Origin: Petrosia ficiformis
Taxonomy: Eukaryota > Porifera > Demospongiae > Haplosclerida > Petrosiidae
Reading direction: 5' to 3'
NCBI GenBank assembly: GCA_947044365.1
Contig: OX345648.1
Coordinates: 2,006,501-2,070,500, forward strand
Length of the DNA stretch: 64,000 nucleotides
The notes beneath the pieces were generated by a model. It saw only the letters and a program-made list of their open reading frames with translations, was not told the DNA's origin and made no database searches. Each line of letters starts with the position of its first letter. Positions within the stretch are counted from its first letter, which is position 1. Made by a program: the position numbers and the translations under genes. Below are positions 9,427-22,899 of this stretch, piece after piece.

Positions 9427-11204
9427 TCATCCTACCCAACTTGCAGTATTGTTGTTTACTGGATAACGCAAAAACTCTGGTGAAGCCATATAAGCTTTGA
9501 TAGCTGGAAGGGCCTGTATAAAAGAACATTTTACACCTCAAATCTAATCAGATAAAAGAATGATTTGTTCTTACTTCAAAACGATCTAAAAAGGCCTGTT
9601 GATAGGAATAACAGCAAAATGTTAATGATTAGAATACTTACACAGACATTATTATATACCTTGATGTTATCGCAACCATCTAGTAACTGAGGTTCAAACA
9701 TCCTGTGTTGATCAAAGAGCTCATACAATGGAAAGTCAACATAAGTAATCTATTTTGGAAAGAATGATCATTAGAATTGGATCGTTAATCAATATTGGTT
9801 GTTATTGGTCGTTATTTTAAATATTGATGTTAGTTTTCACTCATGTAAGCCACTATGTAATAAATTTATTTAGTAATGCTATTTCTTATAATGAGATTAA
9901 AAGCTTTTCGATACCCGAAGGAAATGCTCATTTTAGAATTAGAGGCACATTACAGATGTATTATCAGATTAGTATCAATATCTACAGTCAATATTAATTT
10001 ATCATAATCCCATATCACTTGTTAATTCACCTCTTTCCCTGCAAACCATGGTTTGTCTCCTAAGAACTTGGAGAAAGTTGTTATTTTAGTTTTGACATTT
10101 TTAATATAATCATCTCTCATTGACTCCTATCAGGAAATATCACACGAAGAAGTATCATACCAATATTTACCATTTAACTTACCATATTTGGGTTATAAGC
10201 GACTCGAACAAACCCATTTCTGAAGTCCATAGTCTGTAAGAAAATAGTGTAAATTAAGATATCGAATTAATTATTCTACCTCTTGTGCTAACATATCAAC
10301 TAGCACTTTCTCTGACTCAGTCTTGCCACCTATGAGTAAAAGTATCAGTCTATATTACTTATAATTCTATAATAATTATGTGTTGTAACTAACACATGTT
10401 ATTCTTGCGACCAATATAGGCCAATATCTGAGAATTAATAACCAAAAATGTAATAATAAAGACAATTCATTAACTTACAGCATTACTTTGGGTAATTTTT
10501 AAATCCCCATCAATCAAATAGGGTAACTATATACAGACAAAAAAATCTCACTTGTATTTTTTCAAATTCATTGCGTTCTCACATTGGGGAAATCCAAACC
10601 TAATGTGAATTTAACAGATGTCCATTCTTCTCTTGAATAACCTGGAGCTAAGGTAAACAAATTAATAAAATCAGTATTATGCATGGCTTATGAAGGCAAT
10701 GATATTTTGTATAGTGCTTGCTTGCTTCGACATATAATCAAACACAATTGTGCATAATTCATGTTACCATCTCCTTGTGTATACATCACATTTTCAAATT
10801 CTGTATCAGTATATTTCAACAGTAAACGAATAGGCTGAGCAAGCTACAGAATAAAGATAGAAAAATACAGTAAGAACTTGGTATCATAATATATATTTCA
10901 CTTGAGGTAGAGGAAAGCCAGTATTATATATATTTATCACAACTATGCTTGTCATCTAGTATTTTAAAACAGTACTGTTTTATATGTTTAATAATTCCTT
11001 GACTTAAATAACTGCTTTTATTATTCTTGATGTATATAATCAATAAGCTTTCTTTGGCAAGAAAAATGTTTAGACCTATCTCAGTTTGTCTTCGATATTA
11101 AAACTTTCCAGACTAATTATATATAAAAAAAAACTTACCCCTCTAATCTTCCAATATCCAAGTATTACAGGCATTTTAGGTTTCTTTGCTGCAGGCTCAG
11201 ACAT
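9427..11204 (-). CDS. Mu-class glutathione S-transferase
   Basis: Conjugates glutathione to electrophiles in the cytosol; mu-class proteins are about 218 residues and this one is 227. Eleven exons on the minus strand: 11139-11204, 10768-10843, 10583-10647, 10479-10526, 10394-10427, 10280-10329, 10183-10233, 10031-10126, 9660-9749, 9575-9595, 9427-9513 (stop TGA 9427-9429). All introns read GT-AG and phases agree. Key words: LGYWKIRG with the catalytic Tyr near residue 17 after a short MSEPAAKKPK extension, LGLDFPNLPYLIDGD, TQSNAILAYIGRKN (glutathione-binding Ser-Asn), ITYVDFPLYE (N-capping region), ALPAIKAYM near the C-terminus. The start is the first ATG, in frame with the family start. Most introns are 40-250 bp. 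A broken tandem copy lies downstream (2571-8306), showing local duplication. Confidence 0.95.
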
Positions 11205-11278
11205 CTAAAGGTCAATGCAGGGAGGGGAAGCCCCGGTAATTAACAATAATTGTTGATGGTGCACAGCCATACCTTTAT

Positions 11279-11385
11279 CATGTGCTCATGTTGGTACTCT
11301 ATACTCATATACTAAGCTCAAGTGACTAAATAAAGAGGTCATATACACCTCTAGCTATATGCTAAGTTAATCATTCAGTTATTTA
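11279..11385. repeat. Dispersed repeat also at 15005-15105
   Basis: A stretch starting CATGTGCTCATGTTGGTACT and ending near the Tyr/Leu-poor CTATATGCTAA is repeated with few changes at 15005-15105. It has no coding signal. Confidence 0.7.
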
Positions 11386-12201
11386 ATTAATTAAATCACC
11401 AGAACAAACATTTTCACACTGATGACATGATATTTGTTTTATTTGATGATGGCTGGGGATGAGACTAATCGTCTCCCAGTGTGCATTGAGTTTGACTGAG
11501 TCTGGAATAGCTGCAACCTCTTCTATGCGAAGGGTGTGGCTACCCAGACTACTGGGAAGAAGGTTTCCTAGCAAGCCTTGCTAAACATATGCCTGCCGTT
11601 GAAGATGAGAAAGAAACAGGTACAGAAGATCTAGACCTACTACAACCTCCCCCAAATTAAGCTACTATGTAGAAGCTATATAATCACAGAAGTCAGAAAC
11701 GTTTTAGAAAGCCACTCATGCTTCACTGAAGCTTCATATACCAGTTCTTTAAATGATTAATTAGCTGGTCTTCATTCCACTGATGCCAGAAAATGTACTC
11801 TACATGCATAGTTTCCTTCATAGTGAATTGTGGTACCTCAGATGTGTAATAACTACAGTTATCCTATTATTGACATTCATTATGATGTAGTTATAATCAT
11901 GAATGTACATTATTGTTATTAAATGATATCATCATCGTTAAAGTCATTAAATTGCATCAGCATAACCTACAGTGAAGGAATAAAGCAGTTAAAGTGGGGA
12001 ATAAAAAAAGTCTGAATAAAGGACACCTCCGATTAGCAGACAATGGTGCTTGTTCCATATTCAGAGGTTCCACTGTACTCATTTTGTACAGTTATCACAA
12101 CAATTAATTACATACATAAATAAGTGTGTCTGAATTGTGATACTTTCACACATTACACTAATAATTTTATAATTATTCACATGTTCATTATTATTACACA
12201 G
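11386..12201. other. Non-genic stretch
   Basis: A short minus-strand open frame (11383-11574) has no recognisable domain or splice context. The rest is AT-rich with no supported gene. Whatever preceded the death-domain gene remnant that starts at 12202 (ankyrin, ROC, COR) is absent here. Confidence 0.6.
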
Positions 12202-13950
12202 GTATCTGAAGATACACTGTCCAGTTATAGTATAGACCAGTCTCATGGTAGTATTCTGACTATATATGTCATTAGGTTTGTGTTTCCTTGTGTCATGCAT
12301 GATAGATGTATTGATGTAAGGGGGTGGTGCATTTGCAATTTTTATGTGGGTCATCCCGGGTTTCAACAAGGTTAATTTATACATTTTCCCATGGGTTCAA
12401 TATGCATACATTGATTGAACCCATGGGAAAGCAATCATAGGAATGACCCTACGGGCCACATTAACCAGTAATTATAAATAGAGTGGACTAAACAAATAAA
12501 TAATTATTATTATAGGTTGTTGTGTCTCAGATATTGTCAACAATGAATGATCGATCACCCTAAATAATATCTTATTACAATATTCAAGATTTATTTTTTA
12601 CATCGAAACACCCATTTTTCTTGTGAATCATACATGTGGTTAATAGTTATAAAGAAATAACTAGTAATGGCAATATAATACCAGAATTACTTGATTCTTG
12701 CATTCCAAGGTCCAATTTACTTGAATCGAGTTACCTATTCTGGAATTGAAACCAATTTCAAAACTCCCATATCAACCCACTGCTTTTGGCAAATTGAACC
12801 ACACCTTCAGATCATATTTGTTTGAAGTAGGCTGAATTATGTTTTATCATAGCAAAGTTGTGGCAGAGGTCTCAAAGTTCATTATTATTAAATAGTAGAC
12901 CCATGGAATATCATATTGTTGTACATGGTCAGTAGCTGCACATGACAATGCAGTTGCATACACACACAATTCACAAAACTCATTTAGTGCTTGATTCCAC
13001 AGTTATAATTACTTGGTATATTGAATCCAGTACCCCTCTCAATAATACTGAAAACAAACCTAATTGTAAGGTGTGCCTCAAGTTACTATGCAGGAAAAGG
13101 TGCATGCATAATTGATTGTATGAATAAAATTACCAATTGAAATCAACAGATGTATAAATGTTGATATTATACAGGTGAAGATGATTTGGATGATGTGTGT
13201 GAAGCTGTGTCTAGTTGTGTTGAGTGGTATGGATTAGGTCTAGAATTGGGATTAAACATTCAAGACTACAAGAGATTGAAATTAAAAGACTCAGAGATGT
13301 TCCGAGTTGTAAGAAGAGATATGATAGCAGTATGGTTGAGGAATTCTAAGAAAGATAAAGTGATGAAGAAGGGTAGGCCTACATGGAAACAACTCATTCA
13401 AGCATTGAAGAATATCGGAGAAATTAGTTTGAGCGAGGAAATCTTTTTGAAAATAATGAAACGATGAGAAGTATCAAATCCAGTCAGGAGCAAGAAAGAG
13501 AAATCGAGAAGAGATGTATCTACAGATGAAAAGAGATCAGTAAAGAAAAGTAAGACGGAAATGAAGAAGAGAAGAAAATCTTCAGATACTGATAGTGATA
13601 ATGAGGAGAGAGGAGACTACAAACATACACACAGGTACAAGAAGAGGAAAATCATTTATATAGAATCAGGAAGTGATTCTAGTGATAATGATGATGAGAT
13701 GACTAGTAAAGTGAAAAGATAGAGAATTGAATCCAGTTTTGGTTCACACGAGAGTACTAATATCAAGAAATGTAGATTAAAATCCAGTGGTCTTGATGAG
13801 AGATCAGTCGCTAGTAAAGGTCGAGGAAAGGGACCAGCTAGTGGAAAACCATATAAAAGAAAATGAGTACCCAAAAATACACACGATAAATCTGATTCTG
13901 AAAGTGAAAATGATGATTCTGACTCAGAACCCAGTTCAAAGAGGTGATAA
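12202..13950 (+). pseudogene. 3' remnant of a ROC-COR death-domain gene
   Basis: Two segments match the last two exons of the intact gene at 34075-42828. The first (12202 to about 12280, after ACACAG) reads VSEDTLSSYSI, but near its 3' end carries about 4 extra bases (ATAT) that break the frame. The second starts at 13174 after TACAG and encodes a death domain (DDVCEAVSSCVEWYGLGLEL ... PTWKQLIQALKNIGEISLSEE). It then hits TGA at 13465-13467, where the paralogue reads on, and further TAG and TGA codons interrupt the Lys/Arg/Ser-rich tail, which ends near 13945 with SDSEPSSKR. Ankyrin, ROC and COR parts are missing upstream. It is a truncated, decayed duplicate. Confidence 0.88.
12385..12430. 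repeat. Palindrome of about 17-bp arms
   Basis: TTTTCCCATGGGTTCAAT is mirrored by ATTGAACCCATGGGAAA around a short AT loop. It adjoins a partial copy of the dispersed family (GGAATGACCCTACGGGCC). Confidence 0.75.
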
Positions 13951-14096
13951 TAGGAATTTGTGTTGGTAAGTACATATGTATTATTCTCTATATTATTATT
14001 ATATAGTACTATGGACCTCATACTATGAATAATTAAAGTATTATGGTGCATAGTATATCATTAGTGTGAAATGTATTATCAATATTATTATTATAA

Positions 14097-14160
14097 TGTA
14101 TTATCAATATTGTATAAAACTGTTATATTATAACAGTTTTATACAATATTGATAATACAT
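14097..14160. repeat. Near-perfect 64-bp palindrome
   Basis: ATGTATTATCAATATTGTAT and the following AAAACTGTTATA form the left arm, and the right arm is its reverse complement with almost no loop. It is capable of cruciform or hairpin formation and sits just 3' of the death-domain remnant. Confidence 0.85.
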
Positions 14161-14164
14161 GTTA

Positions 14165-14395
14165 ACAGTTCATACTCACACATATACATTATTTACATGT
14201 TATATCACTTGTATAATATATAACATGTAATATTGGAACTCATACAAGTGATGAGATATGTAAACACAATACATAATTGTACTAGTTATTATATAATATT
14301 ATTGATACAGTATTGAATAGTACACACTAACACAATACATACACTAGCTGTTATATAAACACATAATTATCATGATGTTTATTTCTTCTCTTTCA
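14165..14395. repeat. Duplicated intron-like segment, copy 1 of 4
   Basis: This stretch, with ACATGTTATATCACTTGTAT and its near mirror ATACAAGTGATGAGATATGT and ending in a TTTCAG acceptor-like site, recurs at about 43340-43597, 44835-45174 and 48610-48880. In two copies it precedes reductase exon segments, so it marks duplicated intron sequence. Confidence 0.75.
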
Positions 14396-14580
14396 GTTTC
14401 ATTCTCTAATACATCTTATACTACTTCATCATCTCCTTAACCTGACTCACTACATTCTCTTACAACATCTTGTCTATCCATCTTTGGTTCTCCCTCTACC
14501 ATCTCTTCTTTTCTGATATCCTTTGTTTTGAATAACTTGGACGATTAGTTCCTTGAATTTGTTTCACCTAATAAAACATT
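14396..14580 (-). repeat. Duplicated exon-like segment, decayed
   Basis: Related stretches are found at 48890-49056 (minus) and 25673-25800 (plus). Read on the coding sense they show a Lys/Arg-rich run (KRKISSVRKRRHEE) in one frame and an acidic ESSDTSKEDDEVVEDV in another, with stops and frame changes. No family was recognised; it is probably an exon of a gene carried along in the segmental duplications. Confidence 0.4.
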
Positions 14581-16574
14581 CATTTTATTTTTATAAATCA
14601 TTACAATATCTATTCAGTGAAGTTCAGTGTGGTTTATTATTTGGTTTACGTGAAGAACCACTTGGCTATTTAATTAGCCCCTACTTGGGTTTTGTCAAAA
14701 AAATCTAATATTGCCTCAGGTGTCTTTCTTTCTTTCTTTCTCTCTACATCTCCGATAACATTATGTATTGGAAAGAATTGTATATGACAAAGCACATAAC
14801 AACCCTACCTAGTATACATAGCTAGAGTAAAGGCTAAACACAAAGAAGCTATACTTATGTACGGTTGTTATGTGGAAGTGGTATTTCATTTTGTTGCCAA
14901 GCCATCTTCTTTTTCGGTTTTAATATATATATCCCTACATACGCTTTCATTTTTTAAAATGTTTTTTATTATTCTTTACTTATTGATTTTGCACTGCCCT
15001 AACTTTATGTGCTCATGATGGTACTCTATACTCATATACTAAGCTCAGTGACTAACTAAAGAGGTCATATACATCTCTAGCTATATGCTAATCATTCTGT
15101 CAACAATACTTTTACTATACTAGTGCATTCTGTGCAATCCATTTTTCCAGTCTCTGTGTGTTGAATTAATGCATTTCAACAGTCTAAGTGTTCGCGTTTG
15201 AAAGTGACCGGGCATGGCAACTGACTCTTTATGCATGGGTCCAGAACTAGAGGTTCATTAGTGAGTTCACAGATTTCACACATTGAAAGAGTACCGATAA
15301 CAATTTGCTTTGTTTCATCAATCAATAGAAGGTGAAGAAACAACACTATATACAGTAGTAGTGCACAGCAAGTGAAATTAACTGATAATAATTCATCAGT
15401 CTATAACAGAGAAAGCACAATAATTATGTAAATAGCTACATAATTAATTTACACAATTTTCTGATAGCTATATATAGACTTCAGAAATGGGTTTAATCGA
15501 GTCTCAGTAAATCACATAGCAACCTTACCTCACAGAACATACTTGCAATTGCTTTTAATGTAGTGAATTACTGTACGTTGATGCAACTCATAATCAGTAA
15601 TATAATACTGATTTATTTTAGTTCATCAACTAAATAACTAATTGTTACATGATTTATACACTGAGGGCTGTGAGAATCAACTTCAGTGCTGATACTTAAG
15701 TGAGGTTTAAAATGTTGAAGTAATTATTACGTGATTATTACATATAATTTCTCAAAATATTCAGGTCAGGTAAGTATACTTTTAATGAAATATCCAAAAA
15801 GTATCTTTGCTTGATTCCAGTGCCCAGTTCAGTGGCTAACAAATCTCAATATGGACAAAGATGTTTGCATGTACAGTGGATATAAAATACTTAAACATCA
15901 ATCAAGAAGATCTAGACATGAGAGGTGTAGTTGGGTTCCAGGAAGCCTGAGGCAGGTATTCTGGTTGAACAATGTCATATGCAAATTTTGTGATGGATCA
16001 TTAGGTTGACTGTGCCTCATGTAGAATGGTTTCATGGATAATTAAAAAAAAATTTAAACGCAATTGGAGGGTACTGAAGATAATGGATGTCATAGATTTG
16101 ACCTGTCAACCATCAATATACTTGCTGCCAAATATTTTAGCAAGACAAAATTTGTACCAATGCAAATGAAACGTTTGATGTGGTCTCTTTGCTAAATGGA
16201 CATTATGTGAAAACCACATTCTTCACGTCACAGATATTATTACAGATAGCAATCAATGTATGTAGGTGTATATTATGGTTTATTGATTTATTTTATTCAC
16301 TAACAATACAACTAAATTGTCATAAAAAACTGGGGGTGGCTTAACCATTGAGTTTTGAATGAATGTACAAGATAGGCCAAGTACCACTACAACAATGTGA
16401 TGATGATGCCTTTTCTAACATCAAAGAACTATATAGCAAAACGAAATTTCTCACTGTTACATAATTATTATCACAAAAAAGTAATATTTAACTCAAAAAA
16501 TTAATCCATTCAGACAGCTAAACAAGATCTACAATTGTCATATTTATAGCCCTGTTTGAGTTCAATGACTATAG
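14581..16574. other. Long non-genic stretch
   Basis: AT-rich sequence with a CTTTCTTT run near 14726 and the second copy of the 11279-11385 repeat at 15005-15105. No exon with convincing protein similarity was seen on either strand. Confidence 0.6.
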
Positions 16575-17652
16575 TTAGGATTGGAGATGTTTCTCAACTT
16601 TCTTCCAATAATCATCAGTTGCTTTTCTCTTGTATCCATCAGGCCCTCCATTATGGATTCTTGCTATATCTTCATCAGTTGGTTCATGTCCCAGTCGGCT
16701 GCAGGTTGCATACCTGTTCATATAAGCTTGCATTACTTTTTCTGAATACTCATAACTTCCTGGACCCTTTGTGTTATCCCATGTCTTCCCATCAGCTTTT
16801 AATGAAGGGTCTTTTTCTGATGCATCTATCCAGTAATTTTTGTGAATTTGATATGGTCCATAGGCAGAACCACCATCTCCAGTAACATGTTCCATGCCCG
16901 ACAATGCTCCTGATTCCACCATTGCAATGGCATCATATAGATTTCGGCTGATTTGACCTGTATTGAAAAACCACAGTGTACTACTAGGCTAAAGTAATCT
17001 GTCACTGACAGTTGCAGTATTATGTTGTTGATTTCAAATGTAAAACACTTCACAGGAGTACTAGTAATCAACATAAATATTTATATTTTATATCTCAGGA
17101 TAACACAGTGAAACTGCCATTTTACACAGAGTATGAAATACAAACATCATTTTAGCACCCCATTTTATATATGCCATCATATGATTTTAGTATTGTGCAA
17201 TGATATGATATAAACATTGTGAGGGGAGGAACAGTGAGGTAAGTAGGGATTAGAACTATACTTGGTCTAGTAAAAATAATTTTGGTATTTCTGGCTTTTG
17301 TCATGGTTAAAACACATAATGCATGTTCAGTGTGTTCTAAATGATTTAGTGAACTAGGATCAGCTTCATATAAACAAGTCACGTGATTAAGCATTTAATA
17401 ATTTAATGCACATTTATTAAGCATAGCCTCACATGAAAACATACTAACAAATACTAGACAAAAGATGCATGCATAAATAACAATATAAATAAAAGGGATT
17501 CCAACAGTATGAATGAACATGCATAATATAATTATATATATATACATGTACATATATATTTATTGGAAGGATTTTAAGTACCAAAAATGAAACAGTAATT
17601 AGTATTTTACCTGACATGATGGAAATGCAAGAATCTTGGCAATTTGTAGATC
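16575..17652 (-). CDS. Invertebrate (i-type, destabilase) lysozyme, partial
   Basis: Hydrolyses peptidoglycan; family members act in immunity or digestion of bacteria. The final exon (16575-16957, stop TAA 16575-16577) encodes QISRNLYDAIAMVESGALSG, then GDGGSAYGPYQIHKNYW, KGPGSYEYSEKVMQAYMNRY and RIHNGGPDGYKRKATDDYWKKV, the conserved destabilase blocks; the Glu of MVESG is at the family's catalytic Glu position. An upstream 42-nt exon (17611-17652, AG before and GTAAAA after) joins in phase and adds STNCQDSCISIMSG, giving two of the usual cysteines. The signal-peptide exon was not identified; sequence up to 17790 is a candidate. Cysteines are few for an i-type lysozyme (three seen), as in some sponge and microbial relatives. 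No stop or frameshift was seen. Confidence 0.87.
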
Positions 17653-18101
17653 CTATAACAATTGAGAAATAATTGCAAGTTGTTACACTACACAACAAAA
17701 TGAATAGAACAAGTATATGTAAATGTTAAAATATCCCACAATAGGCACTCACTCACCTCAGTGACTCACAGACAATTCTTTATAGAGACTTCCTTCTATG
17801 ATTATAAGTAATTTAATAATGATGATCTAATTAATACTCTATTAAATCATGATAATTAATAATAGTTATTATAATAAATTATAATAAATTATTTATATAT
17901 AAATGTTGTTTCATTTCTTCATCCATCCACTCCTCTTCTTAATTATTCTTGAGCAAGCCTTACCTTAGTCATGCCTAAGAATGCATGCTTGCTTGAATGG
18001 ACAGCATTACCATATTCTCCTATTTATGCAGTGCAATTGTTGCTTGTTCAGGCTTGCCCCTCATATTATCATCTGTCTAGTATACTGCAGAAATAAAATT
18101 G
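17653..18101. other. Upstream region of the lysozyme gene
   Basis: It probably contains the first exon(s) and promoter of the lysozyme. A donor-like GAGGTGAGT on the minus strand near 17755 could end an upstream exon, but no ATG with a clear signal peptide could be assigned. Confidence 0.4.
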
Positions 18102-18438
18102 TTAAAATAACCAATTTATTGGTTAGTACAGTTGCAAGGAATAGTGTTGTAATTTAATTTGTCATGACTGCATGGTGACATACATGTAATTATAATCTAA
18201 TAATTGTAATTTCAATTATCCTTATACTGTCTATTAGATAGACAAAGAAGTAGAATGACATTTTAATTAAATCATTTTAGGTTCGCAAACCTTCTTTGTG
18301 CATCTAATATGAGATATTGGACATGATAATTGATTATAGTACAAGTATATTATATCATGCAGTCATAATAACAACCTATATATATGACCAATTAGATTAT
18401 AATTTGCATCCTTACAACTGTACTAACCAATATTTTAC
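18102..18438. mobile_element. MITE family, copy 1 (about 340 bp)
   Basis: Terminal inverted repeats: the left end has TTATTGGTTAGTACAGTTGC, the right end ACAACTGTACTAACCAAT. Related copies lie at 42990-43334 and 45808-46145. All three share a middle part with AAGAAGTAGAAT-type words or diverged equivalents. The element has no coding capacity and is non-autonomous. Confidence 0.8.
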
Positions 18439-19720
18439 GATTCTATTTTTGCAGTGATATATACGACTTGTGTTCCGCCCCTTTATGTGGTAACTAAAAT
18501 ATAGGCTATACATAGTATGTACAATAAACAACACATCAGCATTGTAGTATATACAGCAACAATTGTGAATACTTCCCACAGAAATTCACAGCATTCAGCT
18601 AGGCAATACTATACTCTGCATGCAGTTGCATTGCAGAACCCTTGCCACAAGTGTGAATGTAAAACAAGCCACTCATTCCCAAATATTATTTACGAAGTAA
18701 TTGTAAACAATATTATTACAAGAATAATAAAAAAATGAAAGAGCATGTTAGGCATATCCATACAAAGCACGAAAACAAGACTGGGAGGTATGTAACTTTA
18801 CAACCAATTGAACTAACCACTTCCACACAACAACCCTATGTAAGTATAACTAAATAATTATCATGATAAATGGATTATATACATACACACACGTAACTAC
18901 TATATGGAAAGAAATAGTAAATAAAATGGACAGATAGAAGATAAATGATAGACAGATAAACAGTGCCTTCAATAAATGTACATACACATGTACATATGTA
19001 CATGTGCACTTGTCTCATGCACTATACTATATATGGAAATTACAGTGCAAGGAGTATGGTATGAAACAAGCATACAACATGGAGTGAAGTGAGTGCTGTG
19101 CCGTACTTTTTAGGTATTAATCTCGATCTCCAGACTAGAATGACAATCAAATATACTAACTCATGTGATACTCAAATTTGATTGGTCGATTATTTTGGTT
19201 GTAGGTTTCGAGCAACCTGAAAAGTTTGGTATATGCTTGTTTCAAAAACACATCTGGTGCTGTAATTTTCGTTTTGCACTTGAAGGTGCACTTTAACTAC
19301 GTATTATATACATAGGTCAGTGTTTGTTCAGTAACACCATTATATCTGTAATCAGTATAATGATATAAAAAACTACTCATCATTATTTATTGCAACTTCA
19401 TTGGTGCTTTGTTTGAAAAGACATTTAATTTATTTGGGAGGATTATATATAATGATTAAGACAGTGAGCAATACTGCCGGGCTCCATTCTCATTTACCAG
19501 ACCTTCATTTAGAAGGGGGTGATATACAGGGTTATTGTGATGTGCATATTGCCAAACAAATTCCAAGGGGAGGTAATACTCTATATAGCTATCTAGTATG
19601 CTACTCATTGTGGGCGAGCTTGAGAAGGCATAATTAATCGATAACAGTTTGCCAATCATTTAGATCAAGGGGGCGAGGTTACTATAATAGCAATTCGCAA
19701 GCACTTGAAGAAGGTTCGTT
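18439..19720. other. Non-genic stretch
   Basis: AT-rich with CA/TG and TACATG microsatellite-like runs near 18960-19010. Short open frames here lack splice signals or similarity, and no gene was supported. Confidence 0.55.
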
Positions 19721-19723
19721 TAT

Positions 19724-19766
19724 AGCCTGGTGTTGCCTCAAGAAGGCAGTGCGGCAACACCAGGCT
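19724..19766. repeat. Short GC-rich hairpin
   Basis: AGCCTGGTGTTGCC and GGCAACACCAGGCT form a 14-bp perfect stem around a 15-nt loop. It is not followed by a T-run, so there is no reason to call a terminator; probably a foldback remnant. Confidence 0.65.
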
Positions 19767-19769
19767 GCC

Positions 19770-21757
19770 CAATGATGGCAGTGGCGGATGATGAATGTCT
19801 TGGTAAGAATTAATGGAACACCTAATCTTTAAATAATAAAAATATTGTGTATATTTAAAATATAATTATGCATTACTGTATTGATGTGGTACACAAACAT
19901 ATATGAATTAAATAGCAACTCCCATCAGGCCTCCATTTACAAATGTTTGAGATGGCTGATTCCCCGGCTGAATGCTCCCCACCCCCACTCCTTCATAATT
20001 GAAACCCTGCCCCTTTATATTTATGTTACAAACAGGGACACACACATCTTAATTCTGCAATATAGGTGTGACTCTTGACTAGACATATTGGTAAAAAGGT
20101 ATATATACATGTATGATGAATTGAATAATGTTTAATCAGTAATTATACACATGTTGTAATTGATTTAAGATATTTGTTTTGATCAAACGCTACTAGTACA
20201 TGAAATTAAATAACTAACGAGCCTATAAACTATTCATCATGGTTTCATACCAAGATGAACAGTATTAGTTCAGCACATGCTTAATTTAAACATAAATAAA
20301 TCACATTATCAATCATAGCTTTGTTCAAACATGCTCTATATAAAGCACTTTATCTTTCATTTCAAAAAAGACTCCAAATGGAGTTGAATTGTGGTCACCA
20401 CTCCGAAGTGCGCCACACTCAACTCTACTTGGGCCCCTGATTTACATCTGAGGGATAACCACACGATTGTAATTGCTCATGACTGCAATAACAATCATGT
20501 ATGACATTGATACTGTTATTGTGGTCATGACCAAAATCACAACAGCGTAGCTTATCCTTGAGAGTGCAAACCAGCATTGGCAACTTTGATATAACCATTC
20601 TGTTTTTATAGTCATTCATAATTTAGAGACATACATATTGTGGGTTCATTTCCTGTAAAATTAATGAATATTGTTTGTACTACTGAAACCAAACAAGTTC
20701 ATTCAAGCACTTAACTAATACATCTCACCATTGATATTGTATATTTATATTACTATATATATTATTACTTGACTGTCTATTACTGCATTTAGTAGACATT
20801 GAAAGTGTTCCTACCTCAACAAACTTAGACAAACCACATCTACATAATAAGTACAGCTACTTTGTATTTTGCGTTATAGTGGTATAGAGCTCTTATAATT
20901 ATGTACTAATACCCATCTACAAAGGTATTAGTGGGTCTTACATCAACCTCCTGTATTATTACCATCTCTTGTTTGCATGTCTTTTGATTCCTATGAGAGT
21001 AATATTTCCAGCCAGAAAGGTGCATTGATTCTGTTTTTGAGAAACTCATGAACATTAAATGCAATGGTCATTTAGTTTAAAATGTGAAAGAACTTCAAAG
21101 AAACTTCAATGCAATTACTAGTAATCAATAACAGCAATACTGACTTAGTCCCACTATACACTAGCTAAGCAACACTGTTGCATGTAACAATGCTGCCTAG
21201 TGTATGGTGGGCTATAGGAATATTCGTAATAGTAATCTACTGATTTTTAATTAAATAGTAATAGTAATATATTACATTGACTTAGGTAGTAGTAATAGCA
21301 TTATAGTAATTATTAACATGACATATATACCCAAGAATCAAAAACATTATTATAGCTGATGTAACGAAACTGCACTGCAGAGATTGTAAGTACTACACAA
21401 CTGGGCTATTTCAAATATTTTGATCCAATTTGGATTTATCATCATCCAACATAATGTGTAATGTATAAATCATGTTCACATGTCATGTTAGACAAAACAG
21501 CAGAATTGCCATTTATTAATTTACCTATATTATACCCAAATCCATATCAACTACACACATTCCCTATCATTGCTCGTGGCATCCAACATTCAGCAATCAT
21601 TGCTCACATTCTCATGCCTGAAACACAACAGTCTACTGTGGTTATTATTTTAGCTACTCTCTTTACTTTTTAAAGAATGTTGTAGAACTTCAGGAATATA
21701 ATTGATAATTCCAGTTTCCATGCAAGCTACAAGCTTTTTAGCCTTCTTTCCTGCTGG

Positions 21758-21789
<32 letters not shown>

Positions 21790-21790
21790 A
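19770..21790. other. Long non-genic stretch
   Basis: AT-rich with no exon chain or RNA gene recognised. Short open frames near 19881, 20425 and 21461 show no domain and no consistent splice context. Confidence 0.55.
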
Positions 21791-21794
21791 TTAT

Positions 21795-21995
21795 GTAGCT
21801 TGAGCGTGCATTATTTTACCCACCACACCCATTAATTGACCAAGCCCCCTGGAATGTATGCAAAAGCTGTTTATATGATAACTGTAGTGAAAATAACAAT
21901 TTAAATTTTAGCTATGTGGGTTCTGGAATCCCCCTGGATCCACCATTGGTGTGACACAAGGATATATACATACATGTATATACATGGAATTATAT
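21795..21995. repeat. Dispersed repeat family, partial copy
   Basis: Contains ACCCATTAATTGACCAAGCCCC and nearby TA-rich sequence, matching the 8715-8935 family with internal divergence. Confidence 0.65.
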
Positions 21996-22189
21996 ATATA
22001 TATATGTCATGATACGGCGAAACATCAAAGTAACCACAGGGATATATATATGATATAGCACTGCGGTCAGATATAGCACCTGCCGTTGAAACAGACTACA
22101 AGAAAACAACACTTACCTTCTCCAAAGTGCCGACAAAAAGGTAGGAGAAGCATCAGACATCAACAAAGGTTTTGTCTTTCATGACATAT

Positions 22190-22295
22190 ATTGGTTATAT
22201 CACAGCCACTCGTGCTATATCAGATTTATAAAAACCTTGCCCTCGGGCTCGGTTTTTATAAATCTGATATAGCACTCGTGCTGTGACATAACCTA
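22190..22295. mobile_element. Foldback element with GC-rich loop
   Basis: Arms 22192-22236 and 22247-22293 are reverse complements (GGTTATATCACAG...AAAAACC versus GGTTTTTATAAATC...ATAACC) around TTGCCCTCGGGCTCGG. It is one of five similar elements in the window. Confidence 0.85.
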
Positions 22296-22899
22296 TACAT
22301 ATGTAACTGGTTGTGGCTAGTGTCCTGGCAACAGGACCAGTATATTATTTGTTAGAGTCCTGGCAACAGCACTACAAAGCATAATTAAACTAGAAGGGCT
22401 GGGAAATAAAAGCACCTTTCTACGTACAGAGGATCGTAGGTGTGGCCCATTGCTAAACAGAGTGCCATATAATTATATACACGATCATAGGGATGACCCT
22501 GTAGCCAGATCATAATATCATACTGAGTGAGATTGCAATTAATTCAAATTCAAGTTGTGGTTGCAACTTCAAAATAATTTTATTAACATGTAAATACTAT
22601 ATATATATATATATATATGTATACATACCACTTCCAGAAGTAAAGTTGTTTTCACTGCAGGTTGCAGCCATTTTCACTGTCTGTGAATTAGATAACAGTA
22701 TGAAATTATTTTGAATATAATATTACCTAAACATATTCCACAGAGTATACTATATAATTCCAGTGAATAGAAGCACAAATTCACAATAGCTGTGTGGACT
22801 GCAAAACCGTTAGGGCGCCACATCGGCACATGCCATGTATTTGGGTTTCCATAGTAACATCATATTATGACGTTACATTATTTTGTAATTTTGTGTAAG

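Noticed and set aside
19724..19766. Hairpin as a transcription terminator
   Set aside because: Stem-loop without a T-run in a eukaryotic intergenic region; treated as a foldback remnant.
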